Position numbers and translations under genes: made by a program | DNA from: Serratia sp. Ag1 | GTDB taxonomy: Bacteria; Pseudomonadota; Gammaproteobacteria; Enterobacterales; Enterobacteriaceae | DNA: 64,000 bases | Direction: 5' to 3' | Assembly (NCBI RefSeq): GCF_000743355.1 | Contig: NZ_JQEI01000030.1 | Coordinates: forward strand, 62,001-126,000 | Notes under the pieces: model-generated | The model's database searches: none | Told to the model about the DNA's origin: nothing | What the model saw: the letters and a program-made list of their open reading frames with translations, nothing else | Shown: in pieces, positions 1 to 10,142 of the stretch | How the letters are laid out: each line of letters opens with the position of its first letter | Numbering within the stretch: position 1 is the first letter of the stretch

Positions 1-863
1 ATGGTGTCTACGTCACGCAATACCGGCGTCACCAGCCCACGTGGAGTCGATACCGCAATGCTGATATCAAAGTAGTTGTGGTAAACCACATCACTACCGT
101 CGATAGAAGCATTCACTTCTGGGAAGCGTTTCAGGGCTTCGACTACCGCTTTAATGTAGAAGGACATAAAGCCCAAACGTACACCGTGACGTTTTTCGAA
201 AGCCTCACCATATTGCTTGCGCAGATCCATGATCGGCTGCATGTTGATTTCGTTGAAAGTCGTCAGCATTGCGGTGCTGTTCTTCGCTTCCAACAGGCGC
301 TCTGCCACACGCTTACGCAGGCGGGTCATCGGCACGCGTTTTTCGCTACGGCCACTCAGAGCAGGCTGCGGTGCTGAAACTGCGGCTGGCTTATCCGCCT
401 TCTTGCTGCTGGCCAAGTGGGCTTCCACGTCTTCGCGGGTGAGACGCCCACCGACTCCGCTACCTTTGATAGCGGCAGCGTCGAGATCGTGCTCAGCAAT
501 CAGGCGACGGATCGCCGGGCTCAGTGTGTCGTTATTCTCTTCTTCCAGACTCGCTGTGGCGCGCTGTGCTGGGGTGGCTTCTTTACTCAGCGGTTTCGCT
601 TCGGTCGGCTTGCCGGAGCTGTCACCTGGACGGATACGCCCAAGGATCTGGCGAGAGGTTACCGTTGCCCCTTCATCTTCCAGAACCACATCAAGGATCC
701 CCGCTTCACTAGCCGGTACTTCCAACACCACTTTATCAGTTTCGATCTCAACCAGAACCTCATCACGCTTTACCGCATCGCCTGGTTTTTTATGCCAAGT
801 GGCTACGGCTGCATCAGCAACCGATTCAGGAAGTTCAGGAACCAGAATGTCTACGCTACTCAT
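1..863 (-). CDS. sucB: 2-oxoglutarate dehydrogenase E2, dihydrolipoyl succinyltransferase (3'-truncated by window)
   Basis: E2 core of the 2-oxoglutarate dehydrogenase complex; transfers the succinyl group from lipoyl-lysine to CoA in the TCA cycle. The first 287 codons are in the window. An N-terminal lipoyl domain (about residues 1-77) carries the lipoylation motif ETDK with Lys44. An Ala/Lys/Pro-rich linker leads to a peripheral subunit-binding domain (about 110-150, LSPAIRRLIAEH) and the start of the catalytic acyltransferase domain, which runs off the left edge at VLRDVDTM. Start is ATG at 863. It lies downstream of sucA after an unusually long 139-bp gap that holds a strong hairpin. The catalytic His/Asp motif lies outside the window. 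Confidence 0.97.
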   Translation of the reverse strand, partial: MSSVDILVPELPESVADAAVATWHKKPGDAVKRDEVLVEIETDKVVLEVPASEAGILDVVLEDEGATVTSRQILGRIRPGDSSGKPTEAKPLSKEATPAQRATASLEEENNDTLSPAIRRLIAEHDLDAAAIKGSGVGGRLTREDVEAHLASSKKADKPAAVSAPQPALSGRSEKRVPMTRLRKRVAERLLEAKNSTAMLTTFNEINMQPIMDLRKQYGEAFEKRHGVRLGFMSFYIKAVVEALKRFPEVNASIDGSDVVYHNYFDISIAVSTPRGLVTPVLRDVDT

Positions 864-925
864 TAGCTTTCCCTTAAGTTTTTTACCCTTGATCTTGCAA
901 AGTGCAGTAAGGCTGGCAGTTATTT

Positions 926-959
926 CCCCCAGGCAGTGGGTTAGCCACATGCCTGGGGA
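926..959 (-). other. Stable hairpin between sucA and sucB
   Basis: An inverted repeat with arms CCCCAGGCA (927-935) and TGCCTGGGG (950-958), and an inner GTGG/CCAC pairing (936-939 with 945-948), gives a near-continuous stem of about 13 bp. No T-run follows on the minus strand, so it is unlikely to be a simple terminator. It may be a processing or stability element that sets the sucA:sucB ratio; that role is inference. Confidence 0.6.
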
Positions 960-1002
960 ATGATTCGATACCGCCTTACCGCCCCTTGAAATCTATAGGG
1001 TA

Positions 1003-3810
1003 TTAATCAATGTTTAACGCATCATTGACCAGAGCCTGCTGCTGCTTCTGGTGTACGGACAGATAACCCACCGCCGGAGAGGCGGAGGCTGGGCGCCCGG
1101 CGTAACGTAAAGAAGCCCCAAATGGGATCACTTCGCGGAAATTGTGCTGACTGCAGTACCAAGCTCCCTGGTTCAGCGGCTCTTCCTGGCACCAGACGAA
1201 ATCATGCACATGCGCGTACTGCTCCAAGACCGCCTGAACTGCCTGATGCGGGAATGGGTACAATTGCTCAATGCGTATGATGGCAACGTCTTTCTGGTCA
1301 TTCTTACGGCGCTGTTCCAGCAGATCGTAATAAACCTTACCGGAACACAGCACGACGCGTTTCACCGCCTGCGGATCCAGTTCGTCGATCTCACCGATAG
1401 CCAGTTGGAAAGTGCCGTTTGCCAATTCTTCCAGAGAAGACGTCGCCAGCGGATGGCGCAGCAGAGACTTAGGCGACATCACCACCAACGGACGGCGCAT
1501 ACCGCGCAACGCCTGACGACGCAGCATATGGTAGACCTGAGCTGGTGTAGACGGGATGCACACTTGCATGTTCTGCTCTGCACACAGTTGCAGATAGCGC
1601 TCAAGGCGAGCAGAAGAGTGCTCTGGCCCCTGGCCTTCGTAACCGTGCGGTAACAGCATCACCAAGCCACACATCCGGCCCCATTTCTGCTCACCAGAAC
1701 TGATGAACTGATCAATCACCACCTGCGCACCGTTGGCGAAATCACCGAACTGCGCTTCCCAGATAGTCAGTGTACGTGGTTCAGCAGTGGCATAACCGTA
1801 TTCGAACGCCAAAACGGCTTCTTCCGACAGGACGGAATCCCAAACTTTGAACTCACCCTGCCCGCTATGAATGTTAGCCAATGGAACATAAACCGAACCA
1901 TTTTTCTGGTTGTGCACCACGGCATGGCGATGGAAGAAGGTGCCACGACCAGCATCTTCACCAGAGATACGGATTGGGATGCCTTCATCTGCCAATGTGG
2001 CATAGGCCAGCGTTTCAGCCGCGCCCCAGTCAAATGCTTTATTACCCGCAGCCATCTCAGCCCGATCAGAGTAGATTTTCGCTACGCGCGACTGCATTTC
2101 GACCGCTTCAGGCACAGTGCTGATACGACGAGCCAGCTCCTGCAGACGCTTCATCTCAACCTTGTTTGGGTACGCTTCGTCCCATTCGTGATTCAGATAC
2201 GGCGACCAGGTAAAGGAATGCAGGTTCATTGGACGCCATTCTTCAACCACACAATCACCGCGATCCAGGGCATCACGATACAGGTTGACCATTTCAGTGG
2301 CATCTTCCAGGCTGGCAATATTCTGCTCAGCCAAAACATCAGCGTAAATCTTGCGTGGCGTTGGGTGCTTCTTGATCTTCTGGTACATCACCGGCTGGGT
2401 TGCACTTGGCTCATCGGCCTCGTTATGCCCGTGGCGGCGATAACAGACCAGATCGATCATCACGTCACGCTTAAAGGTATTACGGAAATCCAGCGCCAGA
2501 CGGGTAACAAATGCCACAGCTTCTGGATCGTCAGCATTCACATGGAAGATCGGTGCCTGAACCATCTTGCCAATGTCGGTACAATACTGGGTAGAACGCG
2601 CATCCAACGGGTTAGAAGTCGTGAAACCAACCTGGTTGTTGATGACGATGCGTACCGTCCCCCCCACTTCATACCCACGTGCCTGCGACATGTTCAGGGT
2701 TTCCTGAACCACGCCTTGACCAGCAATGGCGGCATCGCCGTGGATAGTAATTGGCAGCACCATGTTGCTACGCGCTTCATCCAGACGATCGCGACGGGCG
2801 CGCACTGAGCCCATCACTACCGGGCTGACAATTTCCAGGTGCGACGGGTTGAACGCCAATGCCAGGTGAACCATGCCACCTTCAGTTTCGACATCAGAAG
2901 AGAAGCCCTGGTGATATTTCACGTCGCCAGTGCCCAGGTGTTCTTTATGTTTGCCAGCAAACTCGTCGAACAGGTCGGCAGGTTTTTTACCCAGTACGTT
3001 GATCAGTACGTTCAGACGCCCACGGTGCGCCATACCCAGCACCACTTCACGAGTACCGTTTTTACCCGCATGGCGTATCATTTCTTTCAGCATTGGCACG
3101 AGTGCATCGCCACCTTCCAGCGAGAAGCGTTTCGCACCTGGGAATTTAGCACCAAGATAACGCTCCAAGCCTTCCGCTGCGGTCAGTTCGTTCAGGAAAC
3201 GATGCTTCTCGGCGGCAGAAAAACTGGCCTGCCCCACAACCGATTCAATACGCTGTTGGATCCAGCGTTTTTCTTCGGTATTGGTAATGTGCATATACTC
3301 TGCACCAATGGAGCCACAGTAGGTCTGCTTCAGCGCGGTATACAGATCGCCTAACTTCATGGTGTCTTTGCCGATAGCAAAAGACCCCACGTTGAAGGTT
3401 TCCTGGAAGTCGGCTTCACTCAAGTTATGATAGGCAAGACTAAGATCGGGAACACGCTCCTGCTGCCACAAGCCGAGTGGATCAAGGTTGGCATGCTGAT
3501 GCCCACGGAAACGGAAGGCGTTGATCAGTTGCAATACCTTGACCTGTTTAGCATCAGTTTCAGGATCGTTGATAGCGGTGCTGTAACGTGAAGAGTCTTT
3601 CGCCAGGCGGCGGAAGTAGTCTCGCGTTTGGGAGTGGAGCTGATCGGGTTTAACACCCGCAGTTGGTAGCTGTTGAAAAATGGAACGCCAACTATCTTCA
3701 ACGGAACTCGGATCGGTTAAAAAGTCTTCATAGAGCTGCTCTATGTAGGACTGGTTCGCGCCCGCCAGATAGGAGGAATCCAGCCAGGCCTTCATTGCGC
3801 CGTTCTGCAT
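1003..3810 (-). CDS. sucA: 2-oxoglutarate dehydrogenase E1 component
   Basis: Thiamine-diphosphate-dependent decarboxylase of the 2-oxoglutarate dehydrogenase complex; forms succinyl-lipoyl E2 from 2-oxoglutarate. It is 935 aa, close to the 933 aa of the E. coli protein, and starts MQNGAMKAWLDSSYL. The N-terminal E2-interaction helix is followed by the transketolase-like core, with GMAHRGRLNVL holding His262 (the active-site His of the family) and the C-terminal pyrimidine-binding half around SGEDAGRGTFFHRHA. ATG start at 3810. It is second in the suc block after the sdh genes and is probably co-transcribed with sucB. Confidence 0.98.
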   Translation of the reverse strand: MQNGAMKAWLDSSYLAGANQSYIEQLYEDFLTDPSSVEDSWRSIFQQLPTAGVKPDQLHSQTRDYFRRLAKDSSRYSTAINDPETDAKQVKVLQLINAFRFRGHQHANLDPLGLWQQERVPDLSLAYHNLSEADFQETFNVGSFAIGKDTMKLGDLYTALKQTYCGSIGAEYMHITNTEEKRWIQQRIESVVGQASFSAAEKHRFLNELTAAEGLERYLGAKFPGAKRFSLEGGDALVPMLKEMIRHAGKNGTREVVLGMAHRGRLNVLINVLGKKPADLFDEFAGKHKEHLGTGDVKYHQGFSSDVETEGGMVHLALAFNPSHLEIVSPVVMGSVRARRDRLDEARSNMVLPITIHGDAAIAGQGVVQETLNMSQARGYEVGGTVRIVINNQVGFTTSNPLDARSTQYCTDIGKMVQAPIFHVNADDPEAVAFVTRLALDFRNTFKRDVMIDLVCYRRHGHNEADEPSATQPVMYQKIKKHPTPRKIYADVLAEQNIASLEDATEMVNLYRDALDRGDCVVEEWRPMNLHSFTWSPYLNHEWDEAYPNKVEMKRLQELARRISTVPEAVEMQSRVAKIYSDRAEMAAGNKAFDWGAAETLAYATLADEGIPIRISGEDAGRGTFFHRHAVVHNQKNGSVYVPLANIHSGQGEFKVWDSVLSEEAVLAFEYGYATAEPRTLTIWEAQFGDFANGAQVVIDQFISSGEQKWGRMCGLVMLLPHGYEGQGPEHSSARLERYLQLCAEQNMQVCIPSTPAQVYHMLRRQALRGMRRPLVVMSPKSLLRHPLATSSLEELANGTFQLAIGEIDELDPQAVKRVVLCSGKVYYDLLEQRRKNDQKDVAIIRIEQLYPFPHQAVQAVLEQYAHVHDFVWCQEEPLNQGAWYCSQHNFREVIPFGASLRYAGRPASASPAVGYLSVHQKQQQALVNDALNID

Positions 3811-4035
3811 TATGATCCCTTAAGCTTTAAAGCTTCAGTTTTCGCCGTGGTTAACATAATTACCGTGATGGTACGGTTTGCCGTAAAACGGTTCACTCGA
3901 CGTGCTTATAACCTGATACAGCTTAAATGCACGTTCTGTTTTGGACCTTACGATCCCTTACAAGGAACCTCTAAAAACGGATGAACCAGCATAATTGTCT
4001 AGAACAACCGCTTTTAGAGACTCCCTCTTAGAATG

Positions 4036-4058
4036 TGCGCCGGGAAAGCCCCGGCGCA
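4036..4058. other. GC-rich hairpin between sdhB and sucA
   Basis: Arms TGCGCCGGG (4036-4044) and CCCGGCGCA (4050-4058) with a 5-nt loop give a perfect 9-bp stem 15 bp downstream of the sdhB stop. No T-run follows on either strand. It could attenuate or stabilise the transcript joining sdhCDAB to sucAB; it does not look like a full terminator. The rest of the 262-bp sdhB-sucA gap shows no further gene and presumably holds the sucA promoter and leader. Confidence 0.55.
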
Positions 4059-4072
4059 GCATCTCATCCCAA

Positions 4073-4789
4073 TTATGCGCCGCGTTGCAGTAGCATAGAC
4101 TTGATATGGCCGATTGCACGCGTCGGATTCAAGCTCTTAGGACATACACTGACACAATTCATAATGCTATGGCAGCGGAAAACACTAAAAGCGTCGTTCA
4201 GATCATCCAAACGTGCTTCTGTTTCCGTATCACGGCTATCAATCAGGAAGCGGTAAGCTGCCAACAGGCCTGCCGGGCCAACAAACTTGTCAGGATTCCA
4301 CCAGAACGACGGGCACGAGGTTGAGCAGCAGGCACACAGGATACATTCATACAAACCATCCAGTTTAGCCCGCTGATCTGGCGACTGCAGGTGCTCACGC
4401 GCAGGAGGATTCTTGCCATCGTTCAATAAGAATGGCTTAATCTTTTCATATTGGGCATAAAATTGCCCCATATCCACCACCAGATCGCGCACGACCGGCA
4501 ACCCTGGCAACGGGCGAATCACGATCTTGCTGTTACCTTTGCTCAACGACGAGACGGGGGTAATACAGGCTAAGCCATTTTTACCGTTCATGTTGAGGCC
4601 GTCTGAACCACATACCCCTTCACGACAGGAGCGGCGGAACGACAGGCTCGGATCTTTTTCTTTCAGTTGGATTAACGCATCCAACAGCATCATGTCCCGC
4701 CCTTCTTCCGCTTCCAGGGTGTAATCCTGCATATGCGGAGCGGCGTCAACGTCCGGATTATAGCGATAGATAGAAAATTCAAGTTTCAT
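4073..4789 (-). CDS. sdhB: Succinate dehydrogenase iron-sulfur subunit
   Basis: Electron-transfer subunit of complex II; passes electrons from SdhA FAD through three Fe-S clusters to ubiquinone at the inner membrane. It is 238 aa, as in E. coli. The [2Fe-2S] ligands are Cys55, Cys60, Asp63 and Cys75 (SCREGVCGSDG...C). The C-terminal ferredoxin-like domain carries CILCACCSTSCP and a second cysteine set around CHSIMNCVSVCPKSLNP, for the [4Fe-4S] and [3Fe-4S] clusters. ATG at 4789; it begins 16 bp after sdhA, consistent with one sdhCDAB transcript. Confidence 0.98.
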   Translation of the reverse strand: MKLEFSIYRYNPDVDAAPHMQDYTLEAEEGRDMMLLDALIQLKEKDPSLSFRRSCREGVCGSDGLNMNGKNGLACITPVSSLSKGNSKIVIRPLPGLPVVRDLVVDMGQFYAQYEKIKPFLLNDGKNPPAREHLQSPDQRAKLDGLYECILCACCSTSCPSFWWNPDKFVGPAGLLAAYRFLIDSRDTETEARLDDLNDAFSVFRCHSIMNCVSVCPKSLNPTRAIGHIKSMLLQRGA

Positions 4790-4805
4790 CGATCAAGCTC
4801 CGCAA

Positions 4806-6572
4806 TTAGTAAGAACGCACTTTCGGCGGGAATGCCGCGCGCAGTTTCGGCTGCATATTGACTTCACGACGCGTCATGCTTTCCGATTGCGGCAGATACA
4901 GCGAATGGCACAGCCAGTTGGCATCATCACGCTCTGGGAAGTCGAAGCGGCTATGTGCGCCACGGCTCTCAGTACGGAAGTTGGCCGATACGGCGGTGGA
5001 ATACGCAGTTTCCATCAGGTTATCCAACTCCAGGCATTCAATACGCTGAGTGTTGAATTCGCTGGAGGTATCATCCAGGCGTGCATTCTTCAGACGTTCA
5101 CGGATCACTTTCAGCTCTTCCAACCCTTTAGCCATTGCATCACCTTCACGGAATACCGAGAAGTTGTTCTGCATGCAGGATTGCAATGCTTTACGGATTT
5201 CGACCGGATCTTCACCAGAACGAGTGTTATTCCAACGGTTGAGGCGATCCAGCGACGCTTCTACATCAGAATCGCTGGCATCACGGCTTTCACCCTGTTC
5301 GGCCAAAGACTCCTGCAAATGCAACCCAGCAGAACGACCAAACACCACCAGATCCAGCAACGAGTTGCCGCCCAGACGGTTGGCACCATGTACCGATACG
5401 CAGGCAATTTCACCAACGGCAAATAGCCCTGGGATCACCACGTCTTCGCCTTTTTCGTTCACGGTTAATGCTTGGCCGGTCACTTTGGTCGGGATACCAC
5501 CCATCATGTAGTGGCAGGTTGGGATAACCGGGATAGGTTCTTTCACCGGATCGACGTGAGCAAAGGTACGGGACAATTCCAGAATACCCGGCAGGCGGGA
5601 TTCCAGAACGTCTTTACCCAGGTGATCCAGTTTCAGTTTGGCATGTGGGCCCCATGGACCATCGCAGCCACGGCCTTCACGGATTTCAATCATGATTGAA
5701 CGGGCAACCACATCACGGCCCGCCAAATCTTTGGCATTAGGTGCGTAGCGCTCCATGAAACGTTCACCGTGCTTGTTCAGCAGGTAACCCCCTTCACCAC
5801 GGCAACCTTCAGTGACCAGAACACCTGCACCAGCGATACCGGTTGGGTGGAACTGCCACATCTCCATATCCTGCACCGGCACACCGGCACGCAATGCCAT
5901 CCCCACACCGTCACCCGTGTTGATGTGCGCATTAGTGGTGGATTGATAGATACGGCCCGCACCACCGGTTGCCAGGATGGTGGCTTTAGCTTTGAAGTAC
6001 ACCACTTCACCGGTTTCAATACAGATAGCAGTCGTACCAACCACCGCACCATCCTGGTTTTTCACCAGATCCAGCGCGTACCACTCAGAGAAAATGGTGG
6101 TGTGGTTTTTCAGGTTCTGCTGATACAGCGTGTGCAACAAGGCGTGGCCGGTACGGTCAGCGGCAGCGGCGGTACGTGCAGCCTGTTCGCCACCAAAATT
6201 CAGCGATTGGCCGCCAAACGGACGCTGATAAATGCTGCCATCATCCAGACGGGAGAATGGCAGGCCCATGTGTTCCAGCTCCAGAATCGCTTCCGGGCCA
6301 GTTTTACACATATATTCGATCGCATCCTGGTCACCGATATAATCGGAGCCTTTCACCGTATCGTACATGTGCCATTCCCAGTTATCTTCGTGGCTATTAC
6401 CCAAGGCTACGGTGATACCACCTTGTGCAGACACGGTATGGGAACGGGTCGGAAATACTTTAGACAAAAGGGCACAAGTTGAACCCGCCTGGGAAATCTG
6501 CAGCGCAGCGCGCATACCTGCGCCGCCTGCACCGATCACAACTGCATCAAACTCTCTGACTGGCAGTTTCAT
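4806..6572 (-). CDS. sdhA: Succinate dehydrogenase flavoprotein subunit
   Basis: Catalytic subunit that oxidises succinate to fumarate. It is 588 aa, as in E. coli. An N-terminal dinucleotide-binding motif ([13 protein letters not shown], about 12-24) is followed by His45 in the motif [10 protein letters not shown], the site of covalent FAD attachment in this family. The capping domain and C-terminal helical domain ending RSY are complete. ATG at 6572 directly abuts the sdhD stop at 6573. Confidence 0.98.
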   Translation of the reverse strand: MKLPVREFDAVVIGAGGAGMRAALQISQAGSTCALLSKVFPTRSHTVSAQGGITVALGNSHEDNWEWHMYDTVKGSDYIGDQDAIEYMCKTGPEAILELEHMGLPFSRLDDGSIYQRPFGGQSLNFGGEQAARTAAAADRTGHALLHTLYQQNLKNHTTIFSEWYALDLVKNQDGAVVGTTAICIETGEVVYFKAKATILATGGAGRIYQSTTNAHINTGDGVGMALRAGVPVQDMEMWQFHPTGIAGAGVLVTEGCRGEGGYLLNKHGERFMERYAPNAKDLAGRDVVARSIMIEIREGRGCDGPWGPHAKLKLDHLGKDVLESRLPGILELSRTFAHVDPVKEPIPVIPTCHYMMGGIPTKVTGQALTVNEKGEDVVIPGLFAVGEIACVSVHGANRLGGNSLLDLVVFGRSAGLHLQESLAEQGESRDASDSDVEASLDRLNRWNNTRSGEDPVEIRKALQSCMQNNFSVFREGDAMAKGLEELKVIRERLKNARLDDTSSEFNTQRIECLELDNLMETAYSTAVSANFRTESRGAHSRFDFPERDDANWLCHSLYLPQSESMTRREVNMQPKLRAAFPPKVRSY

Positions 6573-6920
6573 TTAAGCACCCCACACTACGATTGTTCCA
6601 TACAGTAAATAGACCAGCAACGCGACAACGATCGCCAGTTGCAACACCAGGCGCAACGCCAATGGCTTGATATAGTCCGTCAGCACCTGCCACATTCCAA
6701 CCCAGGCGTGAACCAGGATGGATAACAGCGTCAGCAAGGTGAATACTTTCGTAATAGAGGTGGCAAAAAAACCACGCCATATTTCATAGGTGATGTCTGG
6801 AGCGGTGACGACAAAGCCCAGGATATACAGAACATAAAGGGTAATGACGATAGCGGAAGCACGCAGTAACAACCAATCGTGTACGCCGTTGCGCCCTAAT
6901 GCAGAAACGTTGCTTACCAT
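6573..6920 (-). CDS. sdhD: Succinate dehydrogenase membrane anchor, cytochrome b556 subunit D
   Basis: Membrane anchor of complex II that, with SdhC, binds heme b and ubiquinone. The protein is 115 aa from ATG at 6920 ([16 protein letters not shown]), with three hydrophobic segments. This start gives the E. coli length and N-terminus; the longer open frame upstream overlaps sdhC and is not used. The motif [13 protein letters not shown] fits the family quinone/heme region. It overlaps the 3' end of sdhC by 7 bp, which suggests translational coupling. Confidence 0.97.
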   Translation of the reverse strand: MVSNVSALGRNGVHDWLLLRASAIVITLYVLYILGFVVTAPDITYEIWRGFFATSITKVFTLLTLLSILVHAWVGMWQVLTDYIKPLALRLVLQLAIVVALLVYLLYGTIVVWGA

Positions 6921-7303
6921 ACGAGGACTCCAGCCAGAATAGACAGCACGACGGTCAGGCCGAACGCCACTTGGGCAGAACGGGTACCTGCAGCTAAACT
7001 CTCTTCGACATAGCCAAAATCCATTAACAAGTGACGGATGCCACCGCAAATGTGATAGGCCAGCGCAGTGAGGATCCCCCAGAAGACGAATTTCACGAAG
7101 AAGCTATTCATGATGGAGGCAGCTTGCAGGAATCCCTCTTGAGAGGAAAGAGACAAACCCAACAGCCAGAGAAGGATACCTACGGCAACGAAGGTAATTA
7201 CGCCAGAGACTCGGTGTAAGATGGACGCTATCGCAGTTACAGGAAACCGGATCGTTTGCAGATCCAGGTTGACAGGTCTTTGTTTTTTCACGTTTTTGCC
7301 CAC
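6914..7303 (-). CDS. sdhC: Succinate dehydrogenase cytochrome b556 subunit C (GTG start)
   Basis: Membrane anchor of complex II, 129 aa, first gene of sdhCDAB. The start is GTG at 7303, preceded by AAGAG about 8 nt upstream. It matches the E. coli N-terminus in length, with [12 protein letters not shown] conserved. Three transmembrane helices are evident. Ser27 and Arg31 (SILHR) match the quinone-site residues, and His84 (ALAYH) matches the heme b ligand of E. coli SdhC. After His84 the protein reads ICGGIRH, slightly different from the E. coli sequence. Confidence 0.95.
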   Translation of the reverse strand: MGKNVKKQRPVNLDLQTIRFPVTAIASILHRVSGVITFVAVGILLWLLGLSLSSQEGFLQAASIMNSFFVKFVFWGILTALAYHICGGIRHLLMDFGYVEESLAAGTRSAQVAFGLTVVLSILAGVLVW

Positions 7304-7935
7304 ACAGCTCTTATTATTTTCGTTCCTCCGGGCCTGGGCGGGGATCAGACAGCGTTAAGAGCCAAAACCCTTACACGTCACGCGCTCAAACATCGACTTC
7401 CATTGTGCTCAAACGGCGCGTAGTTATAACGCTGGGTGCTCCTACTTCAGGGTAATCCGGAGACCTGGCGGCAGTATAGGAGGATCACATTCTTATTACA
7501 ATTCCCATACAATCCCTTTGGGGACATTTCCCTCGAACAGTGATTCAGATCACGATTTTCACATTTCACACTAAATTAATTATCTGATTTGACAAGAGAT
7601 CAACATTTCAATTACAAATAGGGTAGCAATCGGTCCTATGATGCGCTACCAGTCTACAGATACACTTCCCCCTATGCTTAAGTTATGCAACAGTGTGTCT
7701 CGTTAGCATTTCAGACATATCGTAGGCAGTAATTAAAAAATAACGAATCCCGAAGAATCGTTAGCAACTGGCAACCCATCTCGCTTGCCGGGTCAGCCCT
7801 CTGTACTCAACTCGCACATTTGCGCAGTCGCTCACAGAGTTAGCGCCCGCTCCATTTTATTGCGGGCAACCAGCCGAGATTTAAGGTATTTCAGTTGTTA
7901 GAGGTTTTTAAAATAAGGCGCTAAGGAGACTGTAA
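7304..7935. promoter_or_regulatory. Divergent sdhC / gltA control region
   Basis: A 632-bp non-coding region between two divergent TCA-cycle units. It is AT-rich in the middle (about 7550-7760). The only sites I can point to are a CRP-like palindrome at 7539-7554 and the gltA ribosome binding site TAAGGAG just before 7936. ArcA control is known for both operons in E. coli, but I cannot place those sites by eye. No convincing small ORF was seen. Confidence 0.7.
7539..7554. promoter_or_regulatory. CRP-like site upstream of sdhC
   Basis: AGTGATTCAGATCACG has the form GTGA-N6-TCAC, matching the core of the CRP consensus. It lies about 235 bp upstream of the sdhC start and about 380 bp before gltA. 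Catabolite control of sdh is known in E. coli; binding here is inferred. Confidence 0.5.
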
Positions 7936-9225
7936 ATGACTGATAAGAAAGCGACGCTAAGTATCAATAACGGCGAAGCTCCGATCGAACTGGGCGTGCT
8001 CACCCCAACACTAGGCCCCGATGTCCTTGACGTGCGCACCTTGGGCTCCAAAGGTTATTTCACATTTGATCCCGGCTTTACTTCTACCGCTTCCTGCGAA
8101 TCCAAGATCACTTTTATTGATGGTGATAAAGGTATTCTGTTGCACCGCGGCTTCCCTATCGAGCAGTTGGCAAAAGAATCTTCTTACCTGGAAGTGTGTT
8201 ACATCCTGTTGTACGGCGAAGCCCCGAGCAAAGCAGAATTTGAAACCTTCAAAACCACCGTGACCCGCCACACCATGATTCACGATCAGATTACCCATCT
8301 GTTCCGTGGTTTCCGCCGTGATTCACACCCGATGGCAGTACTGTGCGGCGTGACCGGTGCTCTGGCAGCCTTCTATCATGATGCGCTGGACGTCAACAAC
8401 GAGCGCCACCGTGAAATTACCGCGTTCCGTCTGCTGTCCAAAATGCCGACCGTGGCGGCCATGTGTTACAAGTACTCAATCGGTCAACCTTTCGTTTATC
8501 CGCGTAACGATCTCTCTTACGCCGGTAACTTCCTGCGCATGATGTTTGCCACACCGTGCGAAGAATACGTGGTGAACCCAGTGCTGGAACGTGCAATGGA
8601 CCGTATTCTGATCCTGCACGCCGATCACGAGCAGAACGCCTCAACTTCTACCGTGCGCACCGCTGGCTCTTCTGGCGCTAACCCATTTGCCTGTATCGCC
8701 GCCGGTATCGCTTCCCTGTGGGGGCCTGCGCATGGCGGTGCCAACGAAGCCGCACTGAAGATGCTGGAAGAAATCAAAACGGTTGAACACATTCCAGAAT
8801 TCATCAAGCGCGCCAAAGACAAGAACGATTCATTCCGTCTGATGGGCTTCGGCCACCGCGTATACAAAAACTACGATCCGCGCGCCACCGTGATGCGTGA
8901 AACCTGCCATGAAGTGCTGAAAGAGCTGAACAAGAAAGACGACAACCTGCTGGAAGTCGCAATGGAGCTGGAGCACATCGCGCTGAACGATCCGTACTTC
9001 ATTGAGAAGAAACTGTACCCGAACGTTGACTTCTACTCTGGCATCATCCTGAAAGCCATGGGTATTCCGTCTTCCATGTTCACCGTTATCTTCGCCATTG
9101 CCCGCACCATCGGCTGGATCGCACACTGGAACGAAATGCACGACGAAGGCATCAAGATTGCTCGCCCACGTCAGTTGTACACTGGCTACGCCGAGCGTGA
9201 TTTCAAGTCACAGAACAATAAGTAA
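7936..9225 (+). CDS. gltA: Citrate synthase (type II, NADH-sensitive class)
   Basis: Condenses acetyl-CoA and oxaloacetate to citrate, the entry step of the TCA cycle. It is 429 aa, two longer than E. coli GltA. Catalytic residues fit the family: His266 ([10 protein letters not shown]), His307 ([14 protein letters not shown]) and Asp365 (NVDFYSG). The N-terminal extension with [21 protein letters not shown] is typical of hexameric Gram-negative enzymes. ATG at 7936 is preceded by TAAGGAG. It is transcribed away from sdhCDAB and ends at a strong terminator. Confidence 0.98.
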   Translation: MTDKKATLSINNGEAPIELGVLTPTLGPDVLDVRTLGSKGYFTFDPGFTSTASCESKITFIDGDKGILLHRGFPIEQLAKESSYLEVCYILLYGEAPSKAEFETFKTTVTRHTMIHDQITHLFRGFRRDSHPMAVLCGVTGALAAFYHDALDVNNERHREITAFRLLSKMPTVAAMCYKYSIGQPFVYPRNDLSYAGNFLRMMFATPCEEYVVNPVLERAMDRILILHADHEQNASTSTVRTAGSSGANPFACIAAGIASLWGPAHGGANEAALKMLEEIKTVEHIPEFIKRAKDKNDSFRLMGFGHRVYKNYDPRATVMRETCHEVLKELNKKDDNLLEVAMELEHIALNDPYFIEKKLYPNVDFYSGIILKAMGIPSSMFTVIFAIARTIGWIAHWNEMHDEGIKIARPRQLYTGYAERDFKSQNNK

Positions 9226-9249
9226 GCTTGTCGTTTCCGCTATACCAAG

Positions 9250-9278
9250 CCGCCCGTCTCAAGCCGGGCGGTTTTTTA
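9250..9278 (+). terminator. gltA rho-independent terminator
   Basis: Arms CCGCCCG (9250-9256) and CGGGCGG (9265-9271) with an 8-nt loop are followed by TTTTTT. It lies 24 bp after the gltA stop, facing the convergent nei. Confidence 0.9.
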
Positions 9279-9282
9279 TTGG

Positions 9283-10074
9283 CTATTTCTGGCATCCAGG
9301 GCACCAATAAAATGGCCGTGATGAGAGGGCTGTTTTCTCGATCATCGCACCACACCGTGGGCAAGGTTCACCACTGCGATGGAACACGTTAAAACGGAAC
9401 AGGCTGCCATGATGGCGATTATCATCCACTTGGCCTCGGGTGTGATAAGACAACCGGGGAATAGCGAGTAACGCCTGCGCTAATCGGTGCAACTCTGCTG
9501 CTGTTAACTCACACGGCTTATGCTTGGGTGCCAATTGCGCTTGCCATAAAATTTCGGCACGCAGATAGTTCCCCAACCCGGCCAAAAAGGCTTGATCGAG
9601 CAACATTCCCCCTAATTGCCGTTTGCAGAATTTGGCAGACAACAGCCGCTGTTTAACCTGCTCCAACGTTAATGCCATATCCAGCACGTCGGGGCCGATA
9701 CGTTTCAAAAATGGATGCTGTTCAATTTCACCACGCGCTGCAAGAGTGATATCAGAAGCGCTATACAGCAAAATCGCCCAGTCCGCATTTCCCAGCCTAA
9801 CGCGCAGATCGCGCTTGGTTTGCGGCGTCTCACCGGCTTTCACCACCTGCCACACACCGTACAGCTGATTATGGCTGTACATCGTCAAACCGTTGGAAAA
9901 GTCGGTTAACAAGGCTTTTCCCCTTGGTTCAATGGCGGTAATACATTCGCCCACTAAATCAGCCTGATAGTGCTGCAATTGGGGAAAAGCGAACCAGACT
10001 TCAGTCAACGGTTGGCCTATCATCACCGCTGCCAGTTTATCTGCCGCCCTGCGGATCTCCGGCCCTTCCGGCAT
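9283..10074 (-). CDS. nei: Endonuclease VIII (DNA glycosylase/AP lyase)
   Basis: Base-excision repair enzyme that removes oxidised pyrimidines and nicks the AP site. It is 263 aa, the E. coli length. The N-terminus [11 protein letters not shown] gives Pro2, the Schiff-base nucleophile, and Glu3. The middle holds the helix-two-turn-helix with [12 protein letters not shown]. The C-terminal zinc finger reads CPRCG...YWCPGCQ with the reactive Arg in the SSRPFYW loop. ATG at 10074. It lies downstream of pcp, past that gene's terminator, so it probably has its own promoter. Confidence 0.96.
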   Translation of the reverse strand: MPEGPEIRRAADKLAAVMIGQPLTEVWFAFPQLQHYQADLVGECITAIEPRGKALLTDFSNGLTMYSHNQLYGVWQVVKAGETPQTKRDLRVRLGNADWAILLYSASDITLAARGEIEQHPFLKRIGPDVLDMALTLEQVKQRLLSAKFCKRQLGGMLLDQAFLAGLGNYLRAEILWQAQLAPKHKPCELTAAELHRLAQALLAIPRLSYHTRGQVDDNRHHGSLFRFNVFHRSGEPCPRCGAMIEKTALSSRPFYWCPGCQK

Positions 10075-10092
10075 ACCCTACTCCTGTAACTG

Positions 10093-10118
10093 AAAAAGGC
10101 CCTGCGTACAGAGCCCTT
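10093..10118 (-). terminator. Terminator after pcp
   Basis: On the minus strand AAGGGCTCTG-TACG-CAGGGCCTTT forms a 10-bp stem with two G-U pairs, and further T residues follow. It lies between pcp and nei and probably ends the oxoproline operon. Confidence 0.7.
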
Positions 10119-10142
10119 GGATTTAAACTACGGGAACACGCC

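Noticed and set aside
1867-2808. A 313-codon open frame antisense to sucA
   Set aside because: Composition is that of a shadow frame; sucA on the other strand is complete and conserved.
4036-4058. A terminator separating the sdh and suc transcripts
   Set aside because: The stem is strong but no T-run follows on the minus strand, so read-through is likely; kept only as a hairpin.
4887-6482. Several open frames of 150-240 codons antisense to sdhA
   Set aside because: All lie within the conserved sdhA gene and show no recognisable domain or start signal.
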